64,000 nucleotides of DNA from Bryobacteraceae bacterium (GTDB taxonomy: Bacteria; Acidobacteriota; Terriglobia; Bryobacterales; Bryobacteraceae), in NCBI GenBank assembly GCA_026129905.1, contig JAHCHE010000007.1, forward strand, positions 124,001 to 188,000, in the 5' to 3' direction. The position numbers and the translations under genes are program-made. Shown here one piece after another: positions 54,335 to 62,188 of the stretch (positions are counted from its first letter, which is position 1; each line of letters opens with the position of its first letter). The notes under the pieces were generated by a model that saw only the letters and a program-made list of their open reading frames with translations, was not told the DNA's origin and made no database searches.

Positions 54335-55471
54335 ATGAATCTGACGAGGCTTCGACGGTCGATGCGCGCGGCGCCCCGCAGGCTCCGGGAATCGCGGATG
54401 TTCGCCAAGGCGATGCTCGAGCCGTATCACCCGATCCTGGCGCACATCATCCCGATCCGCCGCTGCAATCTCGCTTGCACTTACTGCAATGAATTCGACG
54501 CCGTTTCTCAGCCGGTTCCGACGGCGGAAATGCTCCGCCGGGTGGAGAAGCTGGCGAAGCTCGGCACAACGATCATCACCATTTCCGGCGGCGAGCCGCT
54601 GCTGCATCCGGAACTGGAACGGATCATCGCCCGGATCCGGAGCGCCGGCGCCATCGCCACGCTGATCACCAATGGTTATCTGCTCGCGCCGGAACGAATC
54701 AAAAAGCTGAACCGCTCCGGGCTCGACTACCTCCAGATCAGCATCGACAACGTGCGGCCGGATGCGATTTCGAAGAAGAGCCTGAAGGTCCTGGACCGCA
54801 AGCTGCGGTGGCTGGCCGAATACGCCGAGTTTTCGGTGACGATCAACTCGGTCCTCGGCGCTTCGATTCCCTGCCCCGACGACGCGGAGACCATCGCGCG
54901 GCGGGCGCGGGAACTGGGTTTCACCAGCACCGTGGGCCTGATTCACGACCACAACGGGCAATCGAAGCCGATCGACGAATACCGGCGCGGCATCTACGAG
55001 TCGATCCTCAAGCTCGGCACGCCGCTGTTCTCCTTCGCGCAGTACGATCGCTTTCAAAAGAACATTGCGCGCGGACTGCCGAATCGCTGGCACTGCCGGG
55101 CGGGCGCGCGGTACCTGTACGTGTGCGAGGACGGGCTGGTCCACTGGTGCTCGCAGCAGCGCGGAACGCCGGGCATTCCGCTGGAGGACTACACGGTGGA
55201 GGACCTGAAGCGGCAGGCGGGCGTCGTGAAGTCCTGCGCCGACTACTGCACCGTTTCCTGCGTGCACCAGACGGCCATGCTGGACGCTTTCCGCGAAACG
55301 CCGCGGGAGACGCTGGCGCACATGATGCGCTCGCGCCGCGAGATCGACCCTTCGTTCAAGCCGCCGGCTCTGGTGAAGGCGCTGGACTGGATGTTCCTAC
55401 GGAGCGGGAACAAGCGCCTGTTCGAGAAACTCGCCTTGCGGCTGCTCGGCGTCACGCGCGGCGAGCGCTGA
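54335..55471 (+). CDS. Radical SAM protein with SPASM-like C-terminus
   Basis: 378 residues. The Fe4S4 site is CNLACTYCNEF (Cys-x3-Cys-x2-Cys) near residue 47, followed by SGGEPLLHPELE and LQISIDNVRPDA. The C-terminal part has many cysteines (WHCRAGARYLYVCEDGLVHW, then CADYCTVSCVHQTAM), which could hold an auxiliary cluster. Such proteins modify peptides, sugars or lipids; no peptide substrate gene is seen nearby. Extended N-terminal basic segment MRAAPRRLRESR could hold it at the membrane. Confidence 0.8.
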   Translation: MNLTRLRRSMRAAPRRLRESRMFAKAMLEPYHPILAHIIPIRRCNLACTYCNEFDAVSQPVPTAEMLRRVEKLAKLGTTIITISGGEPLLHPELERIIARIRSAGAIATLITNGYLLAPERIKKLNRSGLDYLQISIDNVRPDAISKKSLKVLDRKLRWLAEYAEFSVTINSVLGASIPCPDDAETIARRARELGFTSTVGLIHDHNGQSKPIDEYRRGIYESILKLGTPLFSFAQYDRFQKNIARGLPNRWHCRAGARYLYVCEDGLVHWCSQQRGTPGIPLEDYTVEDLKRQAGVVKSCADYCTVSCVHQTAMLDAFRETPRETLAHMMRSRREIDPSFKPPALVKALDWMFLRSGNKRLFEKLALRLLGVTRGER

Positions 55472-55484
55472 AGTGGGCGGTGAA

Positions 55485-55742
55485 TCAGAAATTGAAACGG
55501 ACACCACCGTTGACGACCCGACCGTCCAAAGGGGCCCACGCGTCCACCGTCACTTTCGCCGGACCCAGCGGAGCGGAGAGACTAGCCACCCCATCCGGAC
55601 CCGTCTGCGTTTTCCCTCCGTCGAGCTCGACCTCCGCCGCCGCGACCGGACCACTCTCCGATGTCACTTCCACTCTTACGGTTGCTTGAGGCGTTTGGGC
55701 AGACAGGGCGAGCGCAGCGAGACCGAGGCTAAGGAGCTTCGT
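55485..55742 (-). pseudogene. Possible collapsed TonB-receptor remnant
   Basis: The frame gives a signal-peptide-like start (TKLLSLGLAALALSAQT), a carboxypeptidase-regulatory-like beta domain (ATVRVEVTSESGPVAAAEVE, then GPDGVASLSAPLGPAKVTV) and ends at once with APLDGRVVNGGVRFNF. The last residues look like the final strand of an outer-membrane barrel with terminal Phe, while the plug and barrel are missing. No ATG, GTG or TTG start exists in this frame close to the signal peptide. I read this as the two ends of a TonB-dependent receptor gene joined by an in-frame deletion; an intact small secreted protein is the alternative. Confidence 0.45.
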
Positions 55743-55819
55743 GCGCGGGCTTCCACCAACTCTGTCGCCGTTGTGACGAGCAGTCAGGCTCGAACTCCAC
55801 CGGGACGGCTCATGAGTGT

Positions 55820-56452
55820 CTAGAACTGTACGGCGTTGTGGGCGACGATGGAGAGGAATTCCTCGCGGGTTTCGCGGTGAGAGCGGAAGGCGCCGAGCAT
55901 GGCGGAGGTGACGGCGCCGGAGTGCTGCTTTTCGACGCCGCGCATCATCATGCAGAAGTGGCGGGCTTCGCAAATGACGCCGACGCCGCGGGGCTCGGTC
56001 ATCGATTGCAGCGTCTCGGCGACCTCCTGGGTGAGGCGCTCCTGGACCTGGAAACGGCGGGCGTACATGTCCACCAGGCGCGGGATTTTGCTGAGGCCGA
56101 TCACCTTGTCCTTGGGCAGATAGGCGACGTGCATCTTGCCGTAGAAGGGCAACAGGTGATGCTCGCAGAGGCTGAAGAATTCGATGTCGCGGACCACGAC
56201 CATTTCGTCGTACTTGACGGTGAAGAGGGCGCCGTTGACGATCGTGGCGGGGTCCATGGAGTACCCCTGGGTGAGATAGCGGAGGGCCTTTTCCACCCGG
56301 TCGGGCGTGCGTTTCAGTCCCTCGCGGTCCGGATCCTCGCCGAGTTGGGCGATGACGCGGGCCATGTGAGCGGCGATCGAATCGTTCTGGGCGGCGGTAT
56401 GGAGTTGGGGTTTGGATTTGATGACCTTCACAACGGCCTTGTTGGAACTCAT
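55820..56452 (-). CDS. folE: GTP cyclohydrolase I
   Basis: 210 residues. The zinc and active-site block [20 protein letters not shown] holds Cys and the two His; the second zinc Cys lies in [33 protein letters not shown] and [20 protein letters not shown] are further family blocks. It makes 7,8-dihydroneopterin triphosphate, the precursor for folate, biopterin and 7-deazaguanine. It ends the operon with two PTPS-like genes; the start overlaps the upstream stop (ATGA). Confidence 0.95.
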   Translation of the reverse strand: MSSNKAVVKVIKSKPQLHTAAQNDSIAAHMARVIAQLGEDPDREGLKRTPDRVEKALRYLTQGYSMDPATIVNGALFTVKYDEMVVVRDIEFFSLCEHHLLPFYGKMHVAYLPKDKVIGLSKIPRLVDMYARRFQVQERLTQEVAETLQSMTEPRGVGVICEARHFCMMMRGVEKQHSGAVTSAMLGAFRSHRETREEFLSIVAHNAVQF

Positions 56453-56874
56453 TCTTGTTCTACCAGCAATTCAAAGATGTTGCGGCCCGTCTCGTGGAGC
56501 CGGATTTTTTCGAGCTTCGTACCGGCGGGGAACGACGAGGACCAGTCGCGGAGCAGACGGCGGGAGATTTCGAGGGCGAGGTTCTCGGTGGTGGGGACGG
56601 AGGTTCGAAACGCCGGCGCCTGGAGGTTGAGGTTGGCGTGGTCGAACGGCGCGAGGACGTCGCGCGCTACCAGGCGGTCGAGGACCGTCGTGTTCGCCAC
56701 CAGGCCGGTGGTCTCGTCGACGGGTCCGCGGACGCTTACTTCAAGGACGTAATTGTGGCCGTGGCCGTGCGGGTTGTTGCACTTGCCGTAGAGCGCGCGG
56801 TTCTCCTCGACGCCGAGCTGAGGAGCGTGCAGGCGGTGCGACGCGCAGAAGCGGTAGCGGCGGGTGAGCCTCAT
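56449..56874 (-). CDS. 6-pyruvoyl/6-carboxy-tetrahydropterin synthase, Cys-containing copy
   Basis: 141 residues from the ATG at 56874. [19 protein letters not shown] holds the catalytic Cys and two of the zinc His; the third zinc His is in [13 protein letters not shown]. The Asp-His pair near [11 protein letters not shown] is the proton relay. This is a complete catalytic set, so conversion of dihydroneopterin triphosphate (to 6-carboxy- or 6-pyruvoyl-tetrahydropterin) is likely. Start and stop overlap with its two neighbours. Confidence 0.9.
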   Translation of the reverse strand: MRLTRRYRFCASHRLHAPQLGVEENRALYGKCNNPHGHGHNYVLEVSVRGPVDETTGLVANTTVLDRLVARDVLAPFDHANLNLQAPAFRTSVPTTENLALEISRRLLRDWSSSFPAGTKLEKIRLHETGRNIFELLVEQE

Positions 56875-57290
56875 CGCGCCTCCGGGCCGGAGTAGTCGAG
56901 GAAGAAGTCCTCGGTCTCGTAGAGCCGGATGGAGCGCAGGCGAACGGCGGGGCCGACGAAGCAAGGGGCGAGCCGGCGCCAGATGTCGCGGACGATGTTT
57001 TCCGCCGTCGGGACGACGGAATCGAACGGAGGAACTTCGTAGTTGAGGAAGCGGTGGTCGTAAGGCTCGACGATCTCGCGGTTGAGGATGTCCTTGAGCG
57101 CCTTCAAGTCGAAGACCATGCCGGTGACAGGGTCGGGCTCGCCCTCCAGGGTGACCTCGGCGACGTAGTTGTGGCCGTGGCCGTGGGGATTGGCGGCGGG
57201 CCCGTAGAGGGCGAAGTTCTCTTCATCGGAGAGCGCCGGGTTGCGGCAGACGTGCGACGACGAGAATTCGACTTTCCTGGTGAGAAGCAT
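56871..57290 (-). CDS. PTPS-family paralogue lacking the catalytic cysteine
   Basis: 139 residues from the ATG at 57290, overlapping the next gene (ATGA). Zinc ligands are kept: SSSHVCRN and [14 protein letters not shown]. In place of GKCNNP it has YGPAANP, so the usual catalytic Cys is missing; a Cys is found at SSHVC close to the first zinc His, possibly on the same face. YDHRFLNYEVPPFDSVVPTA keeps the Asp-His relay. A changed reaction, similar to the PTPS-III group, or a role as partner of the second copy is possible. First gene of the pterin operon. Confidence 0.85.
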   Translation of the reverse strand: MLLTRKVEFSSSHVCRNPALSDEENFALYGPAANPHGHGHNYVAEVTLEGEPDPVTGMVFDLKALKDILNREIVEPYDHRFLNYEVPPFDSVVPTAENIVRDIWRRLAPCFVGPAVRLRSIRLYETEDFFLDYSGPEAR

Positions 57291-57352
57291 CGCCAAGGTA
57301 TTGGATGCCGCCGAAGGACGCGCGGATACCTTAGAATTAATACGTACCATAC

Positions 57353-57874
57353 ATGGGGAAGTCGAAGACAGACCTGTTGTTACAGGCGACAATCGGTGTG
57401 TTGGCGGCGGCGCTGGTGAGCGTAGTCGCCTTCGCGACGCGGGAGACGGTGGTCGGCGTCGGCGACAAGGCGCCCGATTTTTCGATTCGCGCGGACTCGG
57501 GGCAGACGATTTCGCGCGGCGATTTCGGAGGGCGGCTGCTGGTGCTGAACTTCTGGGCGACGTGGTGTCCCCCGTGCATTGAAGAGATGCCGTCGCTGGA
57601 CGAATTCCAGAAGCAGTTCCGGGATGCCGGCGTGGTGGTACTGGGTGTAAGCGTGGACGAGGACGAGGGGGCTTACCGGCGGTTTTTGGAGCGCGCGGGC
57701 GTATCGTTCTCAACGGCGCGCGATCCCGAGGCGGCGCTGGCGGACAAGTTCGGCACGTATCGCTACCCGGAAACCTACGTCATCAACCGGGACGGCAAAG
57801 TGGTGCAGAAGATCATCGGGGAAGCGGACTGGACCGACGCCCGGATGGTGAGCTACATCAAGTCGCTGCTGTAG
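57353..57874 (+). CDS. Membrane-anchored TlpA-like thiol redoxin
   Basis: 173 residues. One N-terminal membrane helix (TIGVLAAALVSVVAFAT) anchors a thioredoxin-fold domain with NFWATWCPPCIEEMPSLDEF; Trp-Cys-Pro-Pro-Cys is the redox site. YPETYVINRDGKVVQKI holds the cis-Pro region. Such proteins reduce periplasmic disulfides or haem-maturation thiols. A TAGAAT -10-like site is at 57332, and there is no ribosome site, so the leader is very short. It is divergent from the pterin operon. Confidence 0.88.
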   Translation: MGKSKTDLLLQATIGVLAAALVSVVAFATRETVVGVGDKAPDFSIRADSGQTISRGDFGGRLLVLNFWATWCPPCIEEMPSLDEFQKQFRDAGVVVLGVSVDEDEGAYRRFLERAGVSFSTARDPEAALADKFGTYRYPETYVINRDGKVVQKIIGEADWTDARMVSYIKSLL

Positions 57875-57907
57875 GCGCGGCCCGCGCCGAATAGAAAGGG
57901 GCCAATC

Positions 57908-59341
57908 ATGATATCAAGGGAAGCCAAGGACGAGCTGGCGGCCCTGCTAGGACCGAAGGGTTACCTGGACCGTCCGGAGGATCTGATCCTTTACGAATAC
58001 GACGGCGGGGTGGACAAGGCCCGTCCGGACCTGGTGGCGTTCCCGCGCGGCACGGAAGAAGTCGTGGGGATCGTCAAGATCGCGGCGAAATACGGCGTTC
58101 CGGTAGTGGGACGAGGAGCGGGGACGGGTTTGAGCGGAGGCGCGGTGCCGCGCTCGGGCGGCGTGATTGTGTCGTTCGCGCGGATGAACCGGATCCTGGA
58201 GATCGACCTGGAGAACGAACGGGCGGTAGTGGAGCCGGGGGTGGTGAACCTGGACATCACGCTGGCGGTGCAGGACGACAACTTCTTCTACGCGCCGGAC
58301 CCGTCGAGCCAGAGGGCGTGCACGATCGGCGGGAACGTGGCGGAAAACGCGGGCGGGCCGCATACGCTGGCCTATGGCGTGACGACGAACCACGTGCTGG
58401 GCGTCGAGGCGGTGCTGCCGGACGGGACCGTGTTCACGACGGGCGGCATGGAGAGCGATCTTCCGGGGTACGACCTGACCGGCCTGCTGACGGGGTCCGA
58501 AGGAACGATGGCGCTGGTGACCAAGGTGTACATCCGGCTGATGCGGAAGCCGGAGACGGTGAAGACGGCGCTGGCGATCTACGACTCGGCCGAGGATTGC
58601 GGGCGAACGGTGACCGAGATCACGGAGCGGGCGATTACGCCGGTGGCGGTGGAGATGCTGGACGGCGTGATGCTGCGGATGGTGGAAGAGGCGACGCACG
58701 CCGGGTATCCGATGGACGCGGCGGCGGTGCTGCTGGTGGAACTGGAAGGCGTGCGCGAGATGGTCGAGGAGCAGGTGGAACAGGTGCGGGAGGCGTGCCT
58801 GAAATGCCGCGCGCGGGAATTTCGAGTGGCGCGCTCGGCCGAGGAGCGGGACCTGCTGTGGAAGGGGCGGAAAAACGCGTTCGGAGCGGTGGGGCGGGTG
58901 AGCCCGTCGTACCTGGTGCAGGACGGCGTGGTGCCGCGGTCGCAGATCGCGCCGACGCTCAAGTTCATCCGGCAGGTGGCGGAGAAGTACGGGCTGGTGA
59001 TCAGCAACATTTTCCACGCCGGCGACGGCAACATGCACCCGATCATTCTGTTCGACAAGCGGAAGCCGGGAGAATTGGAGAAGGCAATCAAGGCGGGCGA
59101 GGACATTCTGGAACGCTGCATCGCTGTGGGCGGATCGATCACGGGCGAGCATGGCGTCGGGATGGAGAAGATCGGGTTAATGAGCAAGCAGTTCAGCGAA
59201 GACACGCTGGAGACGATGCGGCGGCTGAAGAACCTGTGCGATCCGGAGGGGCGCTTGAATCCGGGCAAGGTGCTGCCGACGGGCCGCGGCTGCGTGGAGA
59301 TACGGCAGGAGCCGTTGCGGGAAGGCAGCGTGGTTTATTAG
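57908..59341 (+). CDS. glcD: FAD-linked oxidase, glycolate oxidase subunit GlcD type
   Basis: 477 residues after an AAAGGGG ribosome site. The PCMH-type FAD domain has VVGRGAGTGLSGGAVPRSGG and GGNVAENAGGPHTLAYGVTT; the C-terminal cap has NIFHAGDGNMHPIILFD with the metal-site His and GGSITGEHGVGMEK. It oxidises glycolate or D-lactate; GlcE and GlcF partners are not in the window, so it may be a D-lactate dehydrogenase-like single subunit. Confidence 0.9.
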   Translation: MISREAKDELAALLGPKGYLDRPEDLILYEYDGGVDKARPDLVAFPRGTEEVVGIVKIAAKYGVPVVGRGAGTGLSGGAVPRSGGVIVSFARMNRILEIDLENERAVVEPGVVNLDITLAVQDDNFFYAPDPSSQRACTIGGNVAENAGGPHTLAYGVTTNHVLGVEAVLPDGTVFTTGGMESDLPGYDLTGLLTGSEGTMALVTKVYIRLMRKPETVKTALAIYDSAEDCGRTVTEITERAITPVAVEMLDGVMLRMVEEATHAGYPMDAAAVLLVELEGVREMVEEQVEQVREACLKCRAREFRVARSAEERDLLWKGRKNAFGAVGRVSPSYLVQDGVVPRSQIAPTLKFIRQVAEKYGLVISNIFHAGDGNMHPIILFDKRKPGELEKAIKAGEDILERCIAVGGSITGEHGVGMEKIGLMSKQFSEDTLETMRRLKNLCDPEGRLNPGKVLPTGRGCVEIRQEPLREGSVVY

Positions 59342-59344
59342 CGG

Positions 59345-59368
59345 AGCTTACAGCTATCAGCTTTCAGG
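59345..59368. repeat. CAGC-rich degenerate repeat, copy 1
   Basis: AGCTTACAGCTATCAGCTTT is built from short CAGC units with TAT/TTT spacers. Similar stretches lie at 59999-60034 and 62077-62100, all between genes. Confidence 0.5.
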
Positions 59369-59410
59369 AATCATGCAAACGAGGGTGGTGGGCCGGCGTA
59401 AAGACCAGGG

Positions 59411-59989
59411 ATGAAGACGTTTGCTCAATTCCGGCAACAGGCGGCATTCTTGAGAGAATCCAGTGGATCCACCAATATCGAGAAGACGCTCCTGAAGGCG
59501 TTGACGGTCTTGAAGCTATTCAACGTCCCGCACTTTGTCTGTGGCGGTTTTGCCGTGCAGGAGCATGGATATCCACGGTTCACGGTGGATGTAGACCTCA
59601 TTGTGCCGGATGTGAAGTTTGCTATTGAGAAGCTGTCGATGAACGGTTTCAAGCAGAACCCCGGTTCGAGAATGACCGTGACAGATCGTGAAACGAAAGT
59701 AGAGGTCGACCTTCTGCCGGGCGGCGAAAGAGTCGATCCCGGTCCGTTGACCTTGCCGATGCCTACCCATGTGTCGGACAAGCCACAAATACTAGGCCTG
59801 GAAAGATTGATCTCCGCTAAGCTGTCCACGTACATCGGACGGGGGATTGACCGCAGCCAGGATTATGCCGATGTAGTCCAACTCGTCAAGGCGAACCGCC
59901 TAACAAGAAACTTTGGCGTCGATCCGAAGGTTCGGGACGAGTACCACAAAATCTGGGATGGGCTGCACCAGCCGGACAGGACGGTGTGA
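59411..59989 (+). CDS. AbiEii-like nucleotidyltransferase-fold protein
   Basis: 192 residues. FVCGGFAVQEHGYPRFTVDV, then DLIVPD, is the Gly-Gly and Asp-x-Asp site of nucleotidyltransferases; VEVDLLPGG carries the third Asp. QILGLERLISAKLSTYIGRG and DYADVVQLVKANRLT fit the helical C-terminal part of AbiEii-type proteins. Base use is AT-richer than the neighbours and CAGC repeats lie on both sides, which suggests insertion as a cassette. Whether it is a toxin, a defence protein or a housekeeping enzyme cannot be told. Confidence 0.7.
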   Translation: MKTFAQFRQQAAFLRESSGSTNIEKTLLKALTVLKLFNVPHFVCGGFAVQEHGYPRFTVDVDLIVPDVKFAIEKLSMNGFKQNPGSRMTVTDRETKVEVDLLPGGERVDPGPLTLPMPTHVSDKPQILGLERLISAKLSTYIGRGIDRSQDYADVVQLVKANRLTRNFGVDPKVRDEYHKIWDGLHQPDRTV

Positions 59990-59998
59990 GTAATTACT

Positions 59999-60034
59999 AG
60001 CTGTCAGCTTGCAGCGATCGGCTTTCAGCTTTCG
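59999..60034. repeat. CAGC-rich degenerate repeat, copy 2
   Basis: Contains AGCTGTCAGCTTGCAGCGAT followed by CGGCTTTCAGCTTTC. It shares ATCAGCTTTCAG/ATCGGCTTTCAG with copy 1 and starts ten bases after the nucleotidyltransferase gene. Confidence 0.5.
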
Positions 60035-60052
60035 GAGCAAAGAAGTGGAGAG

Positions 60053-61012
60053 ATGGCGGTGATCGGGAGAAGAGCGATTTTGTTGGGGCCGGCGGCGGCG
60101 TTGCTGCGCGGCGCGGCGATGACGCCGAGAGAGCGGGTGGACAGGGCGTTGAAGGGGCAGGACGTGGACCGTTCGCCGTTCACGTTCTGGTATCACTTCG
60201 GGCTGGAGAAGATGCCGGGCGAGAAACACGCCGAGGCGACGCTCGCGTTTCATTGGAAGTTCAAAACGGACCTGGTCAAAGTGATGAGCGACTATCCGTA
60301 TCCGCGGGCGGCGTCGGGGCAGTGGTACGAGCTGAAAGTCGAAGAGAATCCGTTTCCGCGCCAAATTCGGGCGCTGGAGGTTATCCGGGCGGGGCTGGCG
60401 GGCCGTGCGTTCGTCGTCGAGACGATTTTCAACCCGTGGAATGTCGCCGAAAAGCTGTCGTCGAAAGAGGATGTGATGCGGCTGAAAGAAGAGAAGCCGC
60501 AGTCGCTGTTGGATGCGCTGGAGACGATCGCGAAGTCCGAAGCGAATCACGCGAAGCGGGCGGTTTCCAAGGGGGCGGCGGGGGTGTTTCTGGCGATTGC
60601 GAACGCCGAAGACGGGATCCTGTCGAAAGCCGATTACAGGAAGTTCAGCGAGCCTTTCGACCGGATGGTGCTGGACGCGGTGAAGGACGCGAAGCTCAAT
60701 ACGCTGCACATCCACGGGAACAAGGTGTGGCTGGACCTGTTCTACCAGGGCTGGCCGGCGCCGGTGGTCAATTACGCAACGCACGGAACGGGCGTCCCGA
60801 TCGCGGAGGTGCGCAAGCATTTCAGCGGGGTGATCATGGGCGGGCTGGATCATGACCGCGTGCGAGAGCTTTCCGAGGACGAGATACGGGCGCAGTGGCA
60901 GAGCGCGCAAGAGGCGGCGGGCAAGAAGTTCATCTTGGCGCCCGGGTGCTCGGCGCCGAACGAATCGACGGACGACGAGTTGCTGCGCATCGTCAAGGTG
61001 GTGGGCGCATGA
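60053..61012 (+). CDS. UroD-family protein with signal-like leader
   Basis: 319 residues from the ATG after GGAGAG. The first 22 residues (GRRAILLGPAAALLRGAA) look like a twin-arginine signal; the ordinary UroD start would be MTPRERVDRALKGQDVDRSP at 60119. The barrel is shown by NPWNVAEKLSSKEDVMRL, LNTLHIHGNKVWLDLFY and GGLDHDRVRELSEDEI. It is not HemE. Exported UroD-like proteins are rare in my knowledge of the family, so the leader deserves attention. The sialidase-like gene overlaps its stop (ATGA). Confidence 0.75.
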   Translation: MAVIGRRAILLGPAAALLRGAAMTPRERVDRALKGQDVDRSPFTFWYHFGLEKMPGEKHAEATLAFHWKFKTDLVKVMSDYPYPRAASGQWYELKVEENPFPRQIRALEVIRAGLAGRAFVVETIFNPWNVAEKLSSKEDVMRLKEEKPQSLLDALETIAKSEANHAKRAVSKGAAGVFLAIANAEDGILSKADYRKFSEPFDRMVLDAVKDAKLNTLHIHGNKVWLDLFYQGWPAPVVNYATHGTGVPIAEVRKHFSGVIMGGLDHDRVRELSEDEIRAQWQSAQEAAGKKFILAPGCSAPNESTDDELLRIVKVVGA

Positions 61013-62061
61013 CGCTGCTGCTGGCGCAGGCGCTGCTGGCCTCCGCGGTTCAACTGGCGCCTCCGGCGCCGGGGGTCGAATTCAAACAGCCACAGATGGC
61101 GGTGGAAGGACGGAACGTCTACCTGACGTTCGGCTCGGCCGACAGGGTGTGGTTCGCGCGATCGAAGGACGGCGGGCGGTCGTTTGGGGCGCCGGTAGAG
61201 GTTGCCAGCGGCGGCAAGATGTCGTTGGGGCGGCACCGGGGTCCGCGCATCGCGCTGGCAGGCGGGGCGGTGGTGATCACGGGCGTGGTTGGTGAAAAAG
61301 GCGGCCTTGCGGACGGGGACATCATGGCGTGGCGGTCCACCGACGACGGAACGACATGGTCGCGCGGCGTGCGGGTGAACGACGTTGCGGCGTCGGCGCG
61401 GGAAGGGCTTCACGGAATGGCGGCAGGCGGGGGCGTGTTGTTCACGGCGTGGCTGGATCTGCGGGAAGGCGGGATGAAGCTTTACGGGGCCGGATCGCGG
61501 GACGGCGGCGCGACGTGGTCGGAGAATACGCTCATTTACGCGTCGCCGGACGGGCACATTTGCCAGTGCTGCCATCCGTCGGTGGCGGTGGACGCGAAGG
61601 GCGTCGTTACCGTGATGTTCCGCAACGCGCTGGACGGGTCGCGGGACATGTACGTCGCACCGTCTTCCGACGGCGGGAGGACGTTCTCGGCGGCGGAGAA
61701 ATCGGGCGAGGGGACGTGGAAGATCAACGCGTGTCCGATGGACGGCGGGGGCGTCGCGCTGGGACCCGGCGGGGAACGGACGGCGGCGTGGCGGCGGATG
61801 CAGACCGTCTACCTGGCGCGGCCCGGTGAGGCGGAACGGGAACTGGGCGAGGGGAAGGACCCGGCAATCGCGTGGGGCGCGCGCGGCGCCTACGTGGCCT
61901 GGACGGCGCCGGACGGGGTGCGGATGCTGGCGCCCGGCCGGCATGAAGCCACGGTGCTTGCTCCAAAGGGAGGCTATGCGCAGCTTGCCGGAGGGGACAC
62001 GGTCGTGGCGGCGTGGGAGCAGGAAGGGCGGATCGTGGTGCAGGCGCTGGAAGGGTTCTGA
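61009..62061 (+). CDS. Sialidase-like BNR/Asp-box propeller protein, secreted
   Basis: 350 residues from the ATG overlapping the upstream stop. A short signal peptide (LLLAQALLASAVQLAPPAPG) opens it. Four Asp-boxes mark the blades: SKDGGRSFG, STDDGTTWS, SRDGGATWS and SSDGGRTFS. A Cys cluster HICQCCHPSVAVD in the middle is conserved in one subgroup and may bind metal. The catalytic Arg triad of true sialidases is not apparent, so exo-sialidase activity is doubtful. Confidence 0.78.
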   Translation: MTLLLAQALLASAVQLAPPAPGVEFKQPQMAVEGRNVYLTFGSADRVWFARSKDGGRSFGAPVEVASGGKMSLGRHRGPRIALAGGAVVITGVVGEKGGLADGDIMAWRSTDDGTTWSRGVRVNDVAASAREGLHGMAAGGGVLFTAWLDLREGGMKLYGAGSRDGGATWSENTLIYASPDGHICQCCHPSVAVDAKGVVTVMFRNALDGSRDMYVAPSSDGGRTFSAAEKSGEGTWKINACPMDGGGVALGPGGERTAAWRRMQTVYLARPGEAERELGEGKDPAIAWGARGAYVAWTAPDGVRMLAPGRHEATVLAPKGGYAQLAGGDTVVAAWEQEGRIVVQALEGF

Positions 62062-62076
62062 TTTAAGCGGATTAAA

Positions 62077-62100
62077 GCGATCAGCCGTCAGCGATCAGCA
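62077..62100. repeat. CAGC-rich degenerate repeat, copy 3
   Basis: GCGATCAGCCGTCAGCGATC followed by AGCA; same CAGC unit as copies 1 and 2, here between the sialidase-like gene and glutamate dehydrogenase. Confidence 0.45.
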
Positions 62101-62188
62101 ACCACCAGCTCGTGGTTTTGGCGCCACCGGGCGTTTCCATAGAGAAGAAACGGATCTGAAAGTGCATTATGCTGAGGGTGGTGCGTTT

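Noticed and set aside
57947-59152. 401-codon frame opposite glcD
   Set aside because: His/Arg-rich shadow of a clear FAD oxidase gene; no motif and no ribosome site.
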